A stretch of DNA of 64,000 bases from Lutibacter flavus (GTDB lineage: Bacteria; Bacteroidota; Bacteroidia; Flavobacteriales; Flavobacteriaceae): contig NZ_FZNX01000003.1 of assembly GCF_900188355.1 (NCBI RefSeq), forward strand, positions 69,501 to 133,500, given 5' to 3'. The notes beneath the pieces were generated by a model that saw nothing but the letters and a program-made list of their open reading frames with translations, searched no databases and had not been told where the DNA came from. The position numbers and the translations under genes were made by a program. Shown piece by piece: positions 1-9,627 of the stretch (the first letter of the stretch is position 1; the number at the start of each line of letters is the position of its first letter).

Positions 1-1234
1 CTTGCATAGAAAGTTTTCCTTCTTCAAAAGCTTTTCCGTTTCCTGCATCAAAAGAACTGTAACGATCTTTTCTTAATTTTTCATAAGGAGATGAAGTAAT
101 AATTTTATCAGCAATTAGTAAAGCTCTTGCAAATGTATCTGCGCCACCAATATGTGCGTGGAATACATCATCCATATCTGTTGAATTTCTTCTGATTTTA
201 GCATCAAAATTAACACCACCACCTTGTAAACCACCCGCTTTTAAGAAAACAAGCATTGCCTCTGTAGTTTCTTGAATATTATTTGGGAATTGATCTGTAT
301 CCCAACCATTTTGATAATCACCTCTATTTGCATCTAAACTTCCTAACATCCCCGCTTTTGCTGCCGTTTCAATTTCGTGTTGGAAAGTATGTTGTGCTAA
401 TGTCGCATGGTTTACTTCAATATTCATTTTAAAATCTTTATCTAAACCTTGGTCACGTAAAAACCCAATAGCAGTTGCTGAATCAAAATCATATTGATGT
501 TTCATTGGCTCCATTGGTTTTGGTTCAATAAAGAAGTTTCCTTTAAATCCTTGTGCGCGTGCATAATCACGTGCCATTCTTAAAAACTGTCCCATATGGT
601 CTAATTCTCTACCCATATCAGTGTTTAGTAAAGACATATAACCTTCTCTACCACCCCAAAATACATAGTTTTCACCATCTAAAGCAATAGTAGCATCTAA
701 CGCTAATTTTATTTGTCCACCCGCACGAGCAACAACATCAAAATCTGGATTTGTTGAAGCCCCGTTCATATAACGTGGGTTTGAGAAACAATTTGCAGTA
801 CCCCACAATAATTTAATTCCAGACGCTGCTTTTTTACCTTTTAAATATTCTGTAATTGTAGCCAATCTTTTTTCAGATTCAGCAAAAGTTGCACCTTCTT
901 GAATTAAATCATAATCATGAAAACAGAAATAATCAAAGCCCATTTTACTAATAAATTCAAAAGCAGCATCTGCTTTATCTTTTGCAGCCTGAACTGGATC
1001 TGTTGCTTGATCCCAAGCAAAATTTTGTGTTCCTGGTCCAAATGGATCTCCACCTTGCCCACAGAATGTGTGCCAATATGCTATTGCAAATTTAAAATGC
1101 TCACGCATTGTTTTACCAGCCACAACTTGTTCTGGATTGTAATATTTAAACGCTAAAGGATTGTCAGATTCCCTTCCTTCAAACTTAATTTCTCCAATAC
1201 CTTTAAAGTATTCTTTGTCTCCTAAAACTGCCAT
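1..1234 (-). CDS. xylA: xylose isomerase, 3' end cut by window edge
   Basis: Converts D-xylose to D-xylulose in the cytoplasm. About 411 codons are visible from ATG at 1234 ([20 protein letters not shown]...), open to the left edge; the family is about 440 aa, so only the last 30 or so residues are missing. Signature stretches are present: [14 protein letters not shown] near the N-terminus, [15 protein letters not shown], the metal-ligand motif [14 protein letters not shown], and [18 protein letters not shown]. It follows xylB with an 18-nt gap on the same strand, so gntR-xylB-xylA is one operon. No frameshift is seen in the visible part. Confidence 0.97.
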   Translation of the reverse strand, partial: MAVLGDKEYFKGIGEIKFEGRESDNPLAFKYYNPEQVVAGKTMREHFKFAIAYWHTFCGQGGDPFGPGTQNFAWDQATDPVQAAKDKADAAFEFISKMGFDYFCFHDYDLIQEGATFAESEKRLATITEYLKGKKAASGIKLLWGTANCFSNPRYMNGASTNPDFDVVARAGGQIKLALDATIALDGENYVFWGGREGYMSLLNTDMGRELDHMGQFLRMARDYARAQGFKGNFFIEPKPMEPMKHQYDFDSATAIGFLRDQGLDKDFKMNIEVNHATLAQHTFQHEIETAAKAGMLGSLDANRGDYQNGWDTDQFPNNIQETTEAMLVFLKAGGLQGGGVNFDAKIRRNSTDMDDVFHAHIGGADTFARALLIADKIITSSPYEKLRKDRYSSFDAGNGKAFEEGKLSMQ

Positions 1235-1252
1235 TTTTTATAATTTTTATTG

Positions 1253-2740
1253 TTAATTATTATATTGATTTTCTAAATCTTGTTTCCAAATTTCATACGC
1301 TTCGGAATATATTTTTTTATCTTTTAACGGGTTATAAGTCATTACGTGTTCGTTATCTGAAAAAGCTTCATCAAACGATTTAAAATCACCTGTACTAACA
1401 CCTGCAGCCCTCGCAGCTCCAACCGCTCCAGTTGTATCTATAATATTAATATCTGTATCAACTAAAGTTGCAATCGTATTTGAAAATATTTCAGATCTAA
1501 ATAAGTTGTCATTTCCTGCTCTAATTGCAGATAAATCAACACCATCATTTTTTAAGATGTCTATTCCATATACAAAGGAAAATGCAATACCTTCTAATGA
1601 TGCTCTTAGTAAATGTGATTTGTTATGTTTATTGAAGTTTAAATTAAAAATACTGGCTCCTGTATTTTTACTATTTAACATGCGTTCTGCACCATTTCCA
1701 AAAGGCAAAATTCGCAATCCATCCGAACCAACGGAAACCGAAGATGCTAAATTATTCATATCATTATATGAATCCTTTGATGCTACCACATTTTGTTTCA
1801 TCCAACTATATTGAATTCCCGCACCATTTATACATAGTAATTTTCCAATTCTTGGAGCTTCAGTAGCATAGTTTACGTGTGCAAAATTGTTGATTCTTGA
1901 GCTTTCTTTGGTTTTTGAACTATCCGTTATTGCGTATACAACACCAGATGTTCCTCCTGTTGCTGCAATTTCTCCCGGATGAAATGCATTTAAAGACAAC
2001 GCATTATTTGGCTGATCTCCAGCTCTATATAAAACAGGAATTCCTGCTGGCAAACCTATTTCTTCAGAAGCTTTTTTTGTTACTGTTCCTTGATTTGAAA
2101 ATGTTGGAACTATCGTTGGAATTAAATCTGTTGGTATTCCCAAATAATCAAACAACCAATCTGCTGGTTTATTTTGTTTGAAATCCCACATAATTCCTTC
2201 AGAAAGACCTGAAATAGTTGTAGTTGCTTCTCCTGTTAATTTTAGTGCAATAAAATCTCCAGGAAGTAATAATTTATCAACTTTTTCAAAAATTTCCGGC
2301 TGATTTTCTTTCACCCATTTTAATTTTGAAAGTGTAAAATTACCTGGTGAATTTAACAGGTTTGAAACACATTTGTCTTCGCCAACACCTTTAAAAGCAT
2401 CATCTCCTATTTCAACTGCTCTGCTATCGCACCAAATAATTGAAGGCCTTAATACTTCTTGATTTTTGTCTACTACAACCAATCCGTGCATTTGATAAGC
2501 AATTCCAATACCTTTTACTTTTTCTGATGAAACTCCAGTTTGTTCCAATAACTTTTGAGTTACTTTACAAATATTTTTCCACCATAAATTAGGGTCTTGT
2601 TCTGCCCAACCCGCTTGTTCGGCTATAATAGCCATTTCTGTTTCTGGGAATTGGGTAATTCCTACCGATTTTCCAGTACTCGATTCAATCAAAGCGGCTT
2701 TGACTGATGAACTCCCTAAATCATATCCTATATAATACAT
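1253..2740 (-). CDS. xylB: xylulokinase (FGGY kinase)
   Basis: Phosphorylates D-xylulose to xylulose-5-phosphate, feeding the pentose phosphate pathway. The 495-aa length is normal for FGGY kinases. The N-terminus YIGYDLGSSSVKAALIE is the phosphate-binding loop of the actin-like fold, and AGDQPNNALSLNAFHPGE holds the catalytic Asp region followed by ATGGTSGVVYA. The C-terminal domain contains the usual GAVGAARAAG helix. It starts 3 nt after the stop of the upstream GntR gene and precedes xylA by 18 nt, which supports xylulose rather than another sugar as substrate. Confidence 0.95.
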   Translation of the reverse strand: MYYIGYDLGSSSVKAALIESSTGKSVGITQFPETEMAIIAEQAGWAEQDPNLWWKNICKVTQKLLEQTGVSSEKVKGIGIAYQMHGLVVVDKNQEVLRPSIIWCDSRAVEIGDDAFKGVGEDKCVSNLLNSPGNFTLSKLKWVKENQPEIFEKVDKLLLPGDFIALKLTGEATTTISGLSEGIMWDFKQNKPADWLFDYLGIPTDLIPTIVPTFSNQGTVTKKASEEIGLPAGIPVLYRAGDQPNNALSLNAFHPGEIAATGGTSGVVYAITDSSKTKESSRINNFAHVNYATEAPRIGKLLCINGAGIQYSWMKQNVVASKDSYNDMNNLASSVSVGSDGLRILPFGNGAERMLNSKNTGASIFNLNFNKHNKSHLLRASLEGIAFSFVYGIDILKNDGVDLSAIRAGNDNLFRSEIFSNTIATLVDTDINIIDTTGAVGAARAAGVSTGDFKSFDEAFSDNEHVMTYNPLKDKKIYSEAYEIWKQDLENQYNN

Positions 2741-2743
2741 AAC

Positions 2744-3745
2744 TTATAATGATTCTCTTATAATTAATTTTGTTGCAACATATTCTTGCATTGATTTATC
2801 TTCCGTAATAAATTTAGCTGCTTTTGTACCCATTTCTTTAAAATCAGTTGAAATAACTGAAATGCCTTTATAAATAAACTTTTTCATTGGGGTTTCATTG
2901 TAAGATAAAAACCCAACATCTTTTCCTGGTTCTAAATTTACATCTCTGCATTGCTCAAGAAATACACCTAACATTCTATCACTCACACTTATGTAAGCAA
3001 CATTTTTTTCTATCTTAAACTCTTTAGGGTTTGTAATAATCTTAAAGTTAAAAGAATGATTCTTACAATACCTCTTAAAATAAGTTACCGTTTCTAAAGG
3101 GTGATTTGTGAAATTGGGATATATAAAAACGAGTTCTTTATACTTTCCAAATAAGTCAGTTGCTCCTTCTAAAGCATTGTAAAAGGATTGCCCAAAATCT
3201 TGAAATACATAATTATTTTCAGGCTTAGAAAGAATGTTCCAATCTATTAATAATAGTTTCTCTTGGTTAATTTTTGAAAGTACTGGCGGAATTTCTTTAT
3301 GATTAAAATTCATAACAACATACTTAAAGTATTTACCAATACTATTGTTAATTATCGTTTTAAAATTATCAATATTATAATGATGAAACTGAACGTCTGT
3401 AATAAAATTTTCTGGTAAATTATTTATAAATGAATGGTATAAAACTTCTTTATATGCTTTAAAAGTATCCAATACCAGCAATACTTTTCGAGTCTCATTT
3501 GCAACGTAATACCCTTTATTTGGGACCGATTCAATAACTCTTTGTTCTTTTAAAATAGAATAAGCCTTAAAAACAGTATCTCTTGATAATTGATTTGATT
3601 TACAAATACTATTTACTGAAGGCAGTGCATCGCCAGTATGTAAAATATTTTTTGCAATACATTCATTAATAGCAGTCACAATTTGCTGATATTTAGGAAT
3701 ATCGCTACTATGATTTATAATTAATTTGAAATAATCTTTTGCCAT
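2744..3745 (-). CDS. GntR-family regulator with LacI-like sugar-binding domain
   Basis: DNA-binding transcriptional regulator. Residues about 1-75 form a GntR winged helix (YQQIVTAINECIAKNILHTGDALPSVNSICK, then SRDTVFKAYSILKEQRVI). The remaining roughly 250 residues are a periplasmic-binding-protein-like sensor domain, the same architecture as AraR of Bacillus. It is the first gene of the gntR-xylB-xylA operon, 3 nt ahead of xylB, so it probably senses xylose, xylulose or a related pentose and controls this operon; the ligand is inferred from context only. The short 132-nt region separating it from the LacI-type gene holds a GAACAGAACAG direct repeat (minus strand) that could be its own operator, but support is thin. 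Confidence 0.88.
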   Translation of the reverse strand: MAKDYFKLIINHSSDIPKYQQIVTAINECIAKNILHTGDALPSVNSICKSNQLSRDTVFKAYSILKEQRVIESVPNKGYYVANETRKVLLVLDTFKAYKEVLYHSFINNLPENFITDVQFHHYNIDNFKTIINNSIGKYFKYVVMNFNHKEIPPVLSKINQEKLLLIDWNILSKPENNYVFQDFGQSFYNALEGATDLFGKYKELVFIYPNFTNHPLETVTYFKRYCKNHSFNFKIITNPKEFKIEKNVAYISVSDRMLGVFLEQCRDVNLEPGKDVGFLSYNETPMKKFIYKGISVISTDFKEMGTKAAKFITEDKSMQEYVATKLIIRESL

Positions 3746-3848
3746 TTTAATCGTACTGTTCTGTTCCGGTAGGCTAATTTAATATTTTTTTTTAAATAAA
3801 AACCGATGTATTTAAAAAATATACCAAATAAAATTTATTTAAAAAATG

Positions 3849-3856
3849 TATATTTG
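3849..3856 (+). promoter_or_regulatory. -7 box ahead of the LacI-type regulator
   Basis: TATATTTG matches the Bacteroidota -7 consensus TAnnTTTG exactly and lies 21 nt before the ATG at 3878. It falls inside the N-terminal extension that an upstream ATG at 3806 would give, which supports the later start. I found no TTG at the proper -33 distance. Confidence 0.4.
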
Positions 3857-3877
3857 AATAAGGAATCTCCTTTTTTT

Positions 3878-4915
3878 ATGAAAGAAAATAAAGATGTAAC
3901 TATTTATGATATTGCCAATAAGTTAAAACTTTCTAGTTCTACAATTTCCAGAGCATTAAAAGATCATAGTAGTATAAGCGAAAAGACTATAAAAAGAGTA
4001 AAAGCAGCAGCATTGGAAATGGGTTATCGCCCAAATATTTTAGCTGCAAGTTTGCGTAGTAAAAAAACAAAAACAATTGGAGTGTTGGTTCCAACCATTA
4101 CTCAACCTTTTCTTTCTTCCTTAATCAGCGGTATTGAAATTACAGCACAAAAGGCAGGTTACAATGTTATTATTACACAGTCTCATGACTCTTACCAAGA
4201 CGAAGTAAACAACGCCAAAGCCTTATATAACAGTAGGATAAGTGGACTTATTAGTTCTCTTGCTATGGAAACTCAGGACACATCACATTTTCAACAATTT
4301 ATTGATAAAAATATTCCTGTTGTTTTTGTCGATAGGGTTCCTAAAAATTTTAATACCTATAAGGTAATGATTAATAACTATGCTGCTGGTTTTAAAGCAA
4401 CTGAACATCTAATTAATCAAGGATGTATAAGAATTGCTCATTTTTATGCAGGATCTGAGTTTGGAAATTTATATAGTGAACGAAAAAAAGGTTATTTAGA
4501 TGCCTTAAAAAAACATAACTTACCTATTGATAAAGAATTAATAATTCATATGAATGAAGTTACCTATGAAGAAGGTGAAAGAGCTAGCAATATATTATTA
4601 CACCTAAAAAACCCTCCTGATGGCATTTTTTCCCCAAATGATACAACTGCTGTCGCCGCAATCCAGGTTGCAAAAAAATTAGGCTTTAAAGTTCCTGAAG
4701 ATTTGGCAATAATCGGTTTTAATGATGATCCTATTTCTCGTATTATTGTTCCTGGTTTATCAACAATTACCCACCCAGCAATTAAAATGGGTAAAACTTC
4801 GGCTGAAATTATTTTAAAACATCTAGATTCAACCGAGAAAAATGATATCACTGAAATTACATTCTTAAATACTGAAGTTTTAGCTAGAGAATCTTCAAAT
4901 AAATTATCAGAATAA
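3878..4915 (+). CDS. LacI-family transcriptional regulator
   Basis: Cytoplasmic repressor. From ATG 3878 the protein is 345 aa: helix-turn-helix VTIYDIANKLKLSSSTISRA at residues about 6-25, hinge helix around NILAASLRSKKT, then a sugar-binding core (IGVLVPTITQPFLSSLISGIE; FVDRVP; GFNDDPISRIIVPGLSTI). An ATG at 3806 would add 24 residues (MYLKNIPNKIYLKN...) ahead of the HTH that do not look like this family, and a -7 box lies within that extension, so the later start is chosen. It sits between the xylose operon and the GH3 gene. The operator-like palindromes at 7290-7303 and 23593-23616 are typical LacI-family sites and make this protein the likely repressor of the xylan genes; the inducer is probably a xylan-derived sugar (inference). 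Confidence 0.93.
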   Translation: MKENKDVTIYDIANKLKLSSSTISRALKDHSSISEKTIKRVKAAALEMGYRPNILAASLRSKKTKTIGVLVPTITQPFLSSLISGIEITAQKAGYNVIITQSHDSYQDEVNNAKALYNSRISGLISSLAMETQDTSHFQQFIDKNIPVVFVDRVPKNFNTYKVMINNYAAGFKATEHLINQGCIRIAHFYAGSEFGNLYSERKKGYLDALKKHNLPIDKELIIHMNEVTYEEGERASNILLHLKNPPDGIFSPNDTTAVAAIQVAKKLGFKVPEDLAIIGFNDDPISRIIVPGLSTITHPAIKMGKTSAEIILKHLDSTEKNDITEITFLNTEVLARESSNKLSE

Positions 4916-4926
4916 AATTTATTTAG

Positions 4927-7191
4927 TTAATTTATAGTTATAACAGCCTCTGCCATTTTTGCAGCTCCAAGTTCAAAACTTCTTTTCATTGGACTTGAAC
5001 CCCCAATTTGAATTTTAAAATCACCCGACTCTGTGCTCCTAGAACCATCATTATTTACCATCTCAAAAACTTTTGGTGAAAGTTCAAATATTACTTTTTT
5101 AGAAGTTCCTGGCTCTAAATTGATTCGTTTTGTATTAACAAGTTGTGAATTAGGTACCGTGACAGATGCTTCTAAATCTGAAATATAAACTTGGACAACT
5201 TCATCTGATTTTACATTTCCAGTATTCGCTACATTAACCTCTACAGTAAGGTTTTCTGTTTTTGAAATTGAAGATGATGAAACTTTAATATCATTATAAG
5301 AAAAAGTAGTGTAACTCAATCCAAACCCAAAAGGATATAAAGGATCTTCATTCATATACTTATAAGTTCTACCTATCATTGAATAATCATCATAAGCTGG
5401 TAATTGATCCAAAGACTTTGGAAACGTTATTGGCAATCTTCCAGAAGGAGAAACTTTTCCAAAAATAATATCTGCAACCGCCGTACCACCTTCTTCACCT
5501 GGATACCAAACAAATAAAACTGCATCGGATAATGCTTCAACTTCAGCCAAGTTTATTGGACTTCCTCCAGTAATTACAGAAACAATTGGCCTTTTATCTT
5601 CAGGATTTTGATCAGCAGTTTTTCTTAAATCTTTTAGGTAGTCTATTTGATTTTGTGGCAAATTATAATCTAGTCTGTCTCCGGCAGTATTTGAATCAAT
5701 TGAATCTCCTTCTTCACCTTCTAATTGACTGGAAACACCTAAAACTACAATGGTAATATCACATTTTCCAGCATTTCCTGTAGCATAATTTATTGGATTT
5801 ATGGAAGGCTTGTTAAGCATAGCCCCTAGTCTAAATTGCAATTGACTAGCAGGATTTATTGCGGCAGTTATACCTTCTAAAATAGTCACCATATTTGGGT
5901 TTACACCATAATAATTTCCTAAAAGTATTTCTATACTTGCTGCATTTGGTCCTGTGACAAAATAATTTGGTAAGTCATTCTTTAAAGGTAAAATTCCATT
6001 GTTTTTTAACAAAACAATCCCTTTTTGAGCAACTTCTTTAGCCAATAATCTATGTTCTTTACTATCTACAATATCTCCAGAAATAGCATCGTAAGGATTC
6101 GTTCCTAATGGATCAAATAATCCTAATTTAAATCTTGTTTTTAATAATATTGCAAGTTGCTCATCAATTTCTTTTTCTGTAATTAATCCTTTTTCAACCG
6201 CAAGTGGTAAAGCTCCATAAGAATTACCACAATTTAAACTTACTCCACTTTTTACCCCAATTGCGGCAGCCTCTTCAGCCGTTTTCACAACTTTATGACC
6301 GTTATCTGCATAAAAATCTACTATTGCCCAACAATCACTTAAAACATGACCTTTAAAATTCCATTGCCCAAGTAAAACATCGGATATTAAATATTCATTT
6401 GCACAACAAGGTTCTCCGTTTGTACTATTATAAGCGCACATCACTGCTTCTACATTTGCATCTTCAACCAATGCTTGAAAAGCTGGTAAATACGTTTCCC
6501 ATAAATCCTTTTGTGAAACTTCCGCATTGAACTCATGTCTCAATTTTTCAGGACCGCTATGTACCGCATAATGTTTAGCACAGGCAGCTGTTTTTAAATA
6601 ATTAGGGTTATCTCCCTGCAATCCTTTAACAAATGAAGTCCCAATAATACTCGTTAAATAAGGATCTTCTCCATATGTTTCCTGACCTCTACCCCATCTA
6701 GGATCTCTAAAAATATTAATATTTGGAGTCCAAAAAGTTAATCCATTATACTGAATATTATAACCTTTCGCTTTTGATCTATTATGTATTGCTCTTGCTT
6801 CATCTGAAATTGCAGAAGAAACTCTATAGGCTAAATCTGCGTCAAAAGTTGCACCCAAACCAATAGCTTGTGGAAAAACAGTTGCAGCTGCAGAACGACC
6901 TACACCATGTAATGCTTCATTCCAATAACTATAAGGTAAAATTCCCAAACGATCAATTGCGGAAGTATTGTGCATCATTTGATCTGCCTTTTCTTCTAAA
7001 GTTAAACGAGATATTAAATCTTCTACCCTTTCATTAATAGACAAAGAAGGGTTGTAAAAACCTAGAGCATCAAATTTTGTATCGATTGGATTAATTGCAA
7101 CTGTCGAATTTTCAGTGTGTTTACTATTACAAGAAATTAATAATACACCTAAAATAGTTAGCCGAAATAAATATTCTACAATTGTTTTCAT
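4927..7191 (-). CDS. GH3 beta-xylosidase-type lipoprotein
   Basis: Releases xylose from the non-reducing ends of xylo-oligosaccharides, probably in the periplasm. The 754-aa protein begins with a lipoprotein signal (LTILGVLLISC, Cys21). GH3 N-terminal barrel residues are seen: FRDPRWGRGQETYGEDPYL, AKHYAVHSGPE with the Lys-His pair, and the nucleophile Asp286 in HVLSDCWAIVDFY, the SDCxAI form common in GH3 xylosidases. A C-terminal GH3 alpha/beta domain (residues about 400-620, KGIVLLKNNGILPL; WYPGEEGGTAVADI) and an Fn3-like domain (about 660-740) follow. It converges on the LacI gene (11-nt gap) and diverges from GH67 across a region with a LacI-type operator. Substrate is assigned by context; beta-glucosidase activity cannot be excluded. 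Confidence 0.9.
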   Translation of the reverse strand: MKTIVEYLFRLTILGVLLISCNSKHTENSTVAINPIDTKFDALGFYNPSLSINERVEDLISRLTLEEKADQMMHNTSAIDRLGILPYSYWNEALHGVGRSAAATVFPQAIGLGATFDADLAYRVSSAISDEARAIHNRSKAKGYNIQYNGLTFWTPNINIFRDPRWGRGQETYGEDPYLTSIIGTSFVKGLQGDNPNYLKTAACAKHYAVHSGPEKLRHEFNAEVSQKDLWETYLPAFQALVEDANVEAVMCAYNSTNGEPCCANEYLISDVLLGQWNFKGHVLSDCWAIVDFYADNGHKVVKTAEEAAAIGVKSGVSLNCGNSYGALPLAVEKGLITEKEIDEQLAILLKTRFKLGLFDPLGTNPYDAISGDIVDSKEHRLLAKEVAQKGIVLLKNNGILPLKNDLPNYFVTGPNAASIEILLGNYYGVNPNMVTILEGITAAINPASQLQFRLGAMLNKPSINPINYATGNAGKCDITIVVLGVSSQLEGEEGDSIDSNTAGDRLDYNLPQNQIDYLKDLRKTADQNPEDKRPIVSVITGGSPINLAEVEALSDAVLFVWYPGEEGGTAVADIIFGKVSPSGRLPITFPKSLDQLPAYDDYSMIGRTYKYMNEDPLYPFGFGLSYTTFSYNDIKVSSSSISKTENLTVEVNVANTGNVKSDEVVQVYISDLEASVTVPNSQLVNTKRINLEPGTSKKVIFELSPKVFEMVNNDGSRSTESGDFKIQIGGSSPMKRSFELGAAKMAEAVITIN

Positions 7192-7286
7192 AAATCACTG
7201 TTTATTAGAATTATTAATAAAAAATATCTGGTTAAATTTATAAAAGTATCGAAAATATTTTTATGTTAAATTTCAATGTTTTACAT

Positions 7287-7306
7287 TTACGCAACCGATT
7301 GCGAAA
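7287..7306. promoter_or_regulatory. LacI-type operator between GH3 and GH67
   Basis: CGCAACCGATTGCG (7290-7303) is an inverted repeat with one mismatch and a central CpG, the hallmark of LacI-family sites; matching bases extend to 7287 and 7306. It differs by one base from the core of the operator ahead of susC. It lies in the 234-nt divergent region and contains the -33 TTG (7299-7301) of the GH67 promoter. Confidence 0.75.
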
Positions 7307-7329
7307 TTATAAAATATTTGATAACTTTA
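7299..7329 (+). promoter_or_regulatory. promoter of GH67-SDR-uxuA-GH115 operon
   Basis: TTG at 7299-7301, a 20-bp spacer, then TAACTTTA at 7322-7329 (7 of 8 to TAnnTTTG). The -33 element is inside the operator half-site, so repressor binding would block RNA polymerase. The leader to ATG 7426 would be about 90 nt. No equally good promoter was found for the divergent GH3 gene. Confidence 0.6.
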
Positions 7330-7425
7330 CAAGTAATTAGAACTTATATTATCTAGAATTCGAATTGAACAAATTTTACAATTTATAGTTTCTTTTTAAA
7401 TTAAAGAACAAAAGAATTAAAAAAT

Positions 7426-9594
7426 ATGACAAATTTTTTATCAATAAAGAACTTTCTCGTTCAGCTATCCATACTTCTACTTTGCTTAAATGTATCAGCT
7501 AAAGATGGTTATAATTTATGGTTACAATATGATTATATTCAAAATAACGAATTACGATTAGCATATAAATCTAACATAAGTAATATTTTAGCCTTAGGAG
7601 ATTCTGAAACTATGCAAGTGGCTTTGAATGAGCTGCAATTAGGTCTTTCTAAAATGCTAGGTACTGAAATTTTATCCCAAAAAGATTTAAAAGGTGAAAA
7701 TTTAGTGATTTTTGGAACTCAATCAAACTTAGATAAAAAATTAATAAAAAAATTAAAAAAAGAGCTCGAACAAATTAATAATGAAGGGTTTATAATTAAA
7801 CAAATTATAATTAAAGGAAAAAAACATATTATAATTACTGGAAAAACTGATGTTGGTGTTTTATACGGTGTCTTTAATTTTTTAAGAATAATTCAAACCC
7901 ATAAATCCATAAAAAATATTGATGTTTTAGATTCTCCCAAGGTAGATATTAGAATGCTTAACCATTGGGATAATTTAGATAGAACAGTTGAGAGAGGTTA
8001 CGCAGGTTTTTCGCTTTGGGATTGGCATAGGTTACCAGATTATATTGATAGCCGTTATGTTGATTATGCACGTGCAAATGCTTCAGTAGGAATAAATGGA
8101 ACTGCAATAACCAACGTAAATGCAAATGCATTAATACTAACTCCTCAATATTTAGAAAAAGTTGAAGCTTTAGCAAATGTTTTTAGACCTTATGGCTTAA
8201 AAGTATATTTAACAGCCCGTTTTTCAGCTCCAATAGAAATTGGTGGATTAAAAACCGCAGATCCTTATGATGCTGAAGTTATTAATTGGTGGAAAGAAAA
8301 AACAAAAGAAATCTATAAACGAATTCCCGATTTTGGAGGCTTTTTAGTGAAGGCAAATTCCGAAGGTCAACCTGGTCCGCAAAATTATGGCAGAAATCAT
8401 GTTGATGGCGCAAATATGTTGGCAGAAGCTGTTGCTCCTTTCGGTGGAATTGTAATGTGGCGAGCTTTTGTTTACTCAGAACATGATGCAGATGATAGAG
8501 CTAAGCAAGCTTTTAGCGAATTTGTTCCTTACGATGGCCAATTTAAAGATAATGTTATAATTCAAGTTAAAAATGGAGCTATAGATTTTCAACCAAGAGA
8601 ACCTTTTCACCCAATGTTTGGTGCAATGCCTAAAACGCCATTAATGATGGAGTTTCAAATTACTCAAGAATATTTAGGATTCAGCACTCATTTAGTATAT
8701 CTCCCTAAATTATTTGAAGAAGTTTTTGAAGCAGATACTTACAGGGCAGGAAAAGGTTCAACTGTTGCTAAAGTTATTGATGGATCTCTTCATAATAAAA
8801 AAATTACAGGAGTTGCTGGAGTGAGCAATATTGGTAATGATAGAAATTGGACTGGACACCCATTTTTACAAGCAAATTGGTATGGCTATGGGCGACTGGC
8901 CTGGAATCCTCATTTGAATTCTGGCGATATTGCTGAAGAGTGGATTCGTTCTACGTTTTCAAACGATACTCATTTTATAAACCCTATAAAAGAAATGATG
9001 CTCAATTCCAGAGAAACAGTTGTTAATTATATGACTCCGTTAGGATTGCATCATATTATGGATACTGGTCATCACTATGGTCCGGGTCCTTGGGTTGAAA
9101 ACCTTTCTAGACCAGAATGGAATCCTGTTTATTATCATAAAGCAGATAAAAACGGAATCGGATTTGATCGTACAAATTCAGGTAGCAATGCAACAAATCA
9201 ATATGCACCCGAAGTTGCTGACATTTTCAACAATACAGCAACTTGTCCTGAAAAAGACTTATTATGGTTTCATCATTTATCTTGGGATTATAAATTAAAA
9301 GATGGAAATACACTTTGGGATGGAATTGCATTAAAATATCAACAAGGAGTTAATGAAGTTGAAACAATGGTTCACACTTGGAAAAGTTTGGAAAAATATG
9401 TTGATAATCAGCGATTTAATGAGGTTGAGATGTTATTAAATATTCAACATAAAGAATCTAAATGGTGGCGAGACGCTTGTTTATTATATTTTCAACAATT
9501 TTCAGAAAAAGAATTACCAGAAGGAGTTGAAAAACCAATAAAAACATTAGAATATTTTCAGTCTTTAAAATTTCCTTTTGCCCCAGGAAATTAA
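7426..9594 (+). CDS. GH67 alpha-glucuronidase
   Basis: Removes (4-O-methyl-)glucuronate from the terminal xylose of xylo-oligosaccharides. The 722-aa length fits GH67. A signal peptide (LVQLSILLLCLNVSA, cleavage about residue 25) puts it in the periplasm. Catalytic residues can be placed: Glu313 in KANSEGQPGP as acid, with Asp387 in NGAIDFQPREP and Glu415 in QITQEYLGF as the base pair; the 74 and 28 residue spacings match characterised GH67 enzymes. The N-terminal alpha/beta domain and C-terminal helical domain are both present. It is the first gene of a four-gene operon with the SDR, uxuA and GH115, and sits behind a LacI-type operator. Confidence 0.96.
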   Translation: MTNFLSIKNFLVQLSILLLCLNVSAKDGYNLWLQYDYIQNNELRLAYKSNISNILALGDSETMQVALNELQLGLSKMLGTEILSQKDLKGENLVIFGTQSNLDKKLIKKLKKELEQINNEGFIIKQIIIKGKKHIIITGKTDVGVLYGVFNFLRIIQTHKSIKNIDVLDSPKVDIRMLNHWDNLDRTVERGYAGFSLWDWHRLPDYIDSRYVDYARANASVGINGTAITNVNANALILTPQYLEKVEALANVFRPYGLKVYLTARFSAPIEIGGLKTADPYDAEVINWWKEKTKEIYKRIPDFGGFLVKANSEGQPGPQNYGRNHVDGANMLAEAVAPFGGIVMWRAFVYSEHDADDRAKQAFSEFVPYDGQFKDNVIIQVKNGAIDFQPREPFHPMFGAMPKTPLMMEFQITQEYLGFSTHLVYLPKLFEEVFEADTYRAGKGSTVAKVIDGSLHNKKITGVAGVSNIGNDRNWTGHPFLQANWYGYGRLAWNPHLNSGDIAEEWIRSTFSNDTHFINPIKEMMLNSRETVVNYMTPLGLHHIMDTGHHYGPGPWVENLSRPEWNPVYYHKADKNGIGFDRTNSGSNATNQYAPEVADIFNNTATCPEKDLLWFHHLSWDYKLKDGNTLWDGIALKYQQGVNEVETMVHTWKSLEKYVDNQRFNEVEMLLNIQHKESKWWRDACLLYFQQFSEKELPEGVEKPIKTLEYFQSLKFPFAPGN

Positions 9595-9627
9595 AAATAA
9601 TTAAATTAAATATATCGATAAAACTAA

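Noticed and set aside
3806..3877. N-terminal extension of the LacI regulator from ATG 3806
   Set aside because: The added 24 residues do not fit the family and contain a perfect -7 box; ATG 3878 puts the HTH at the usual position.
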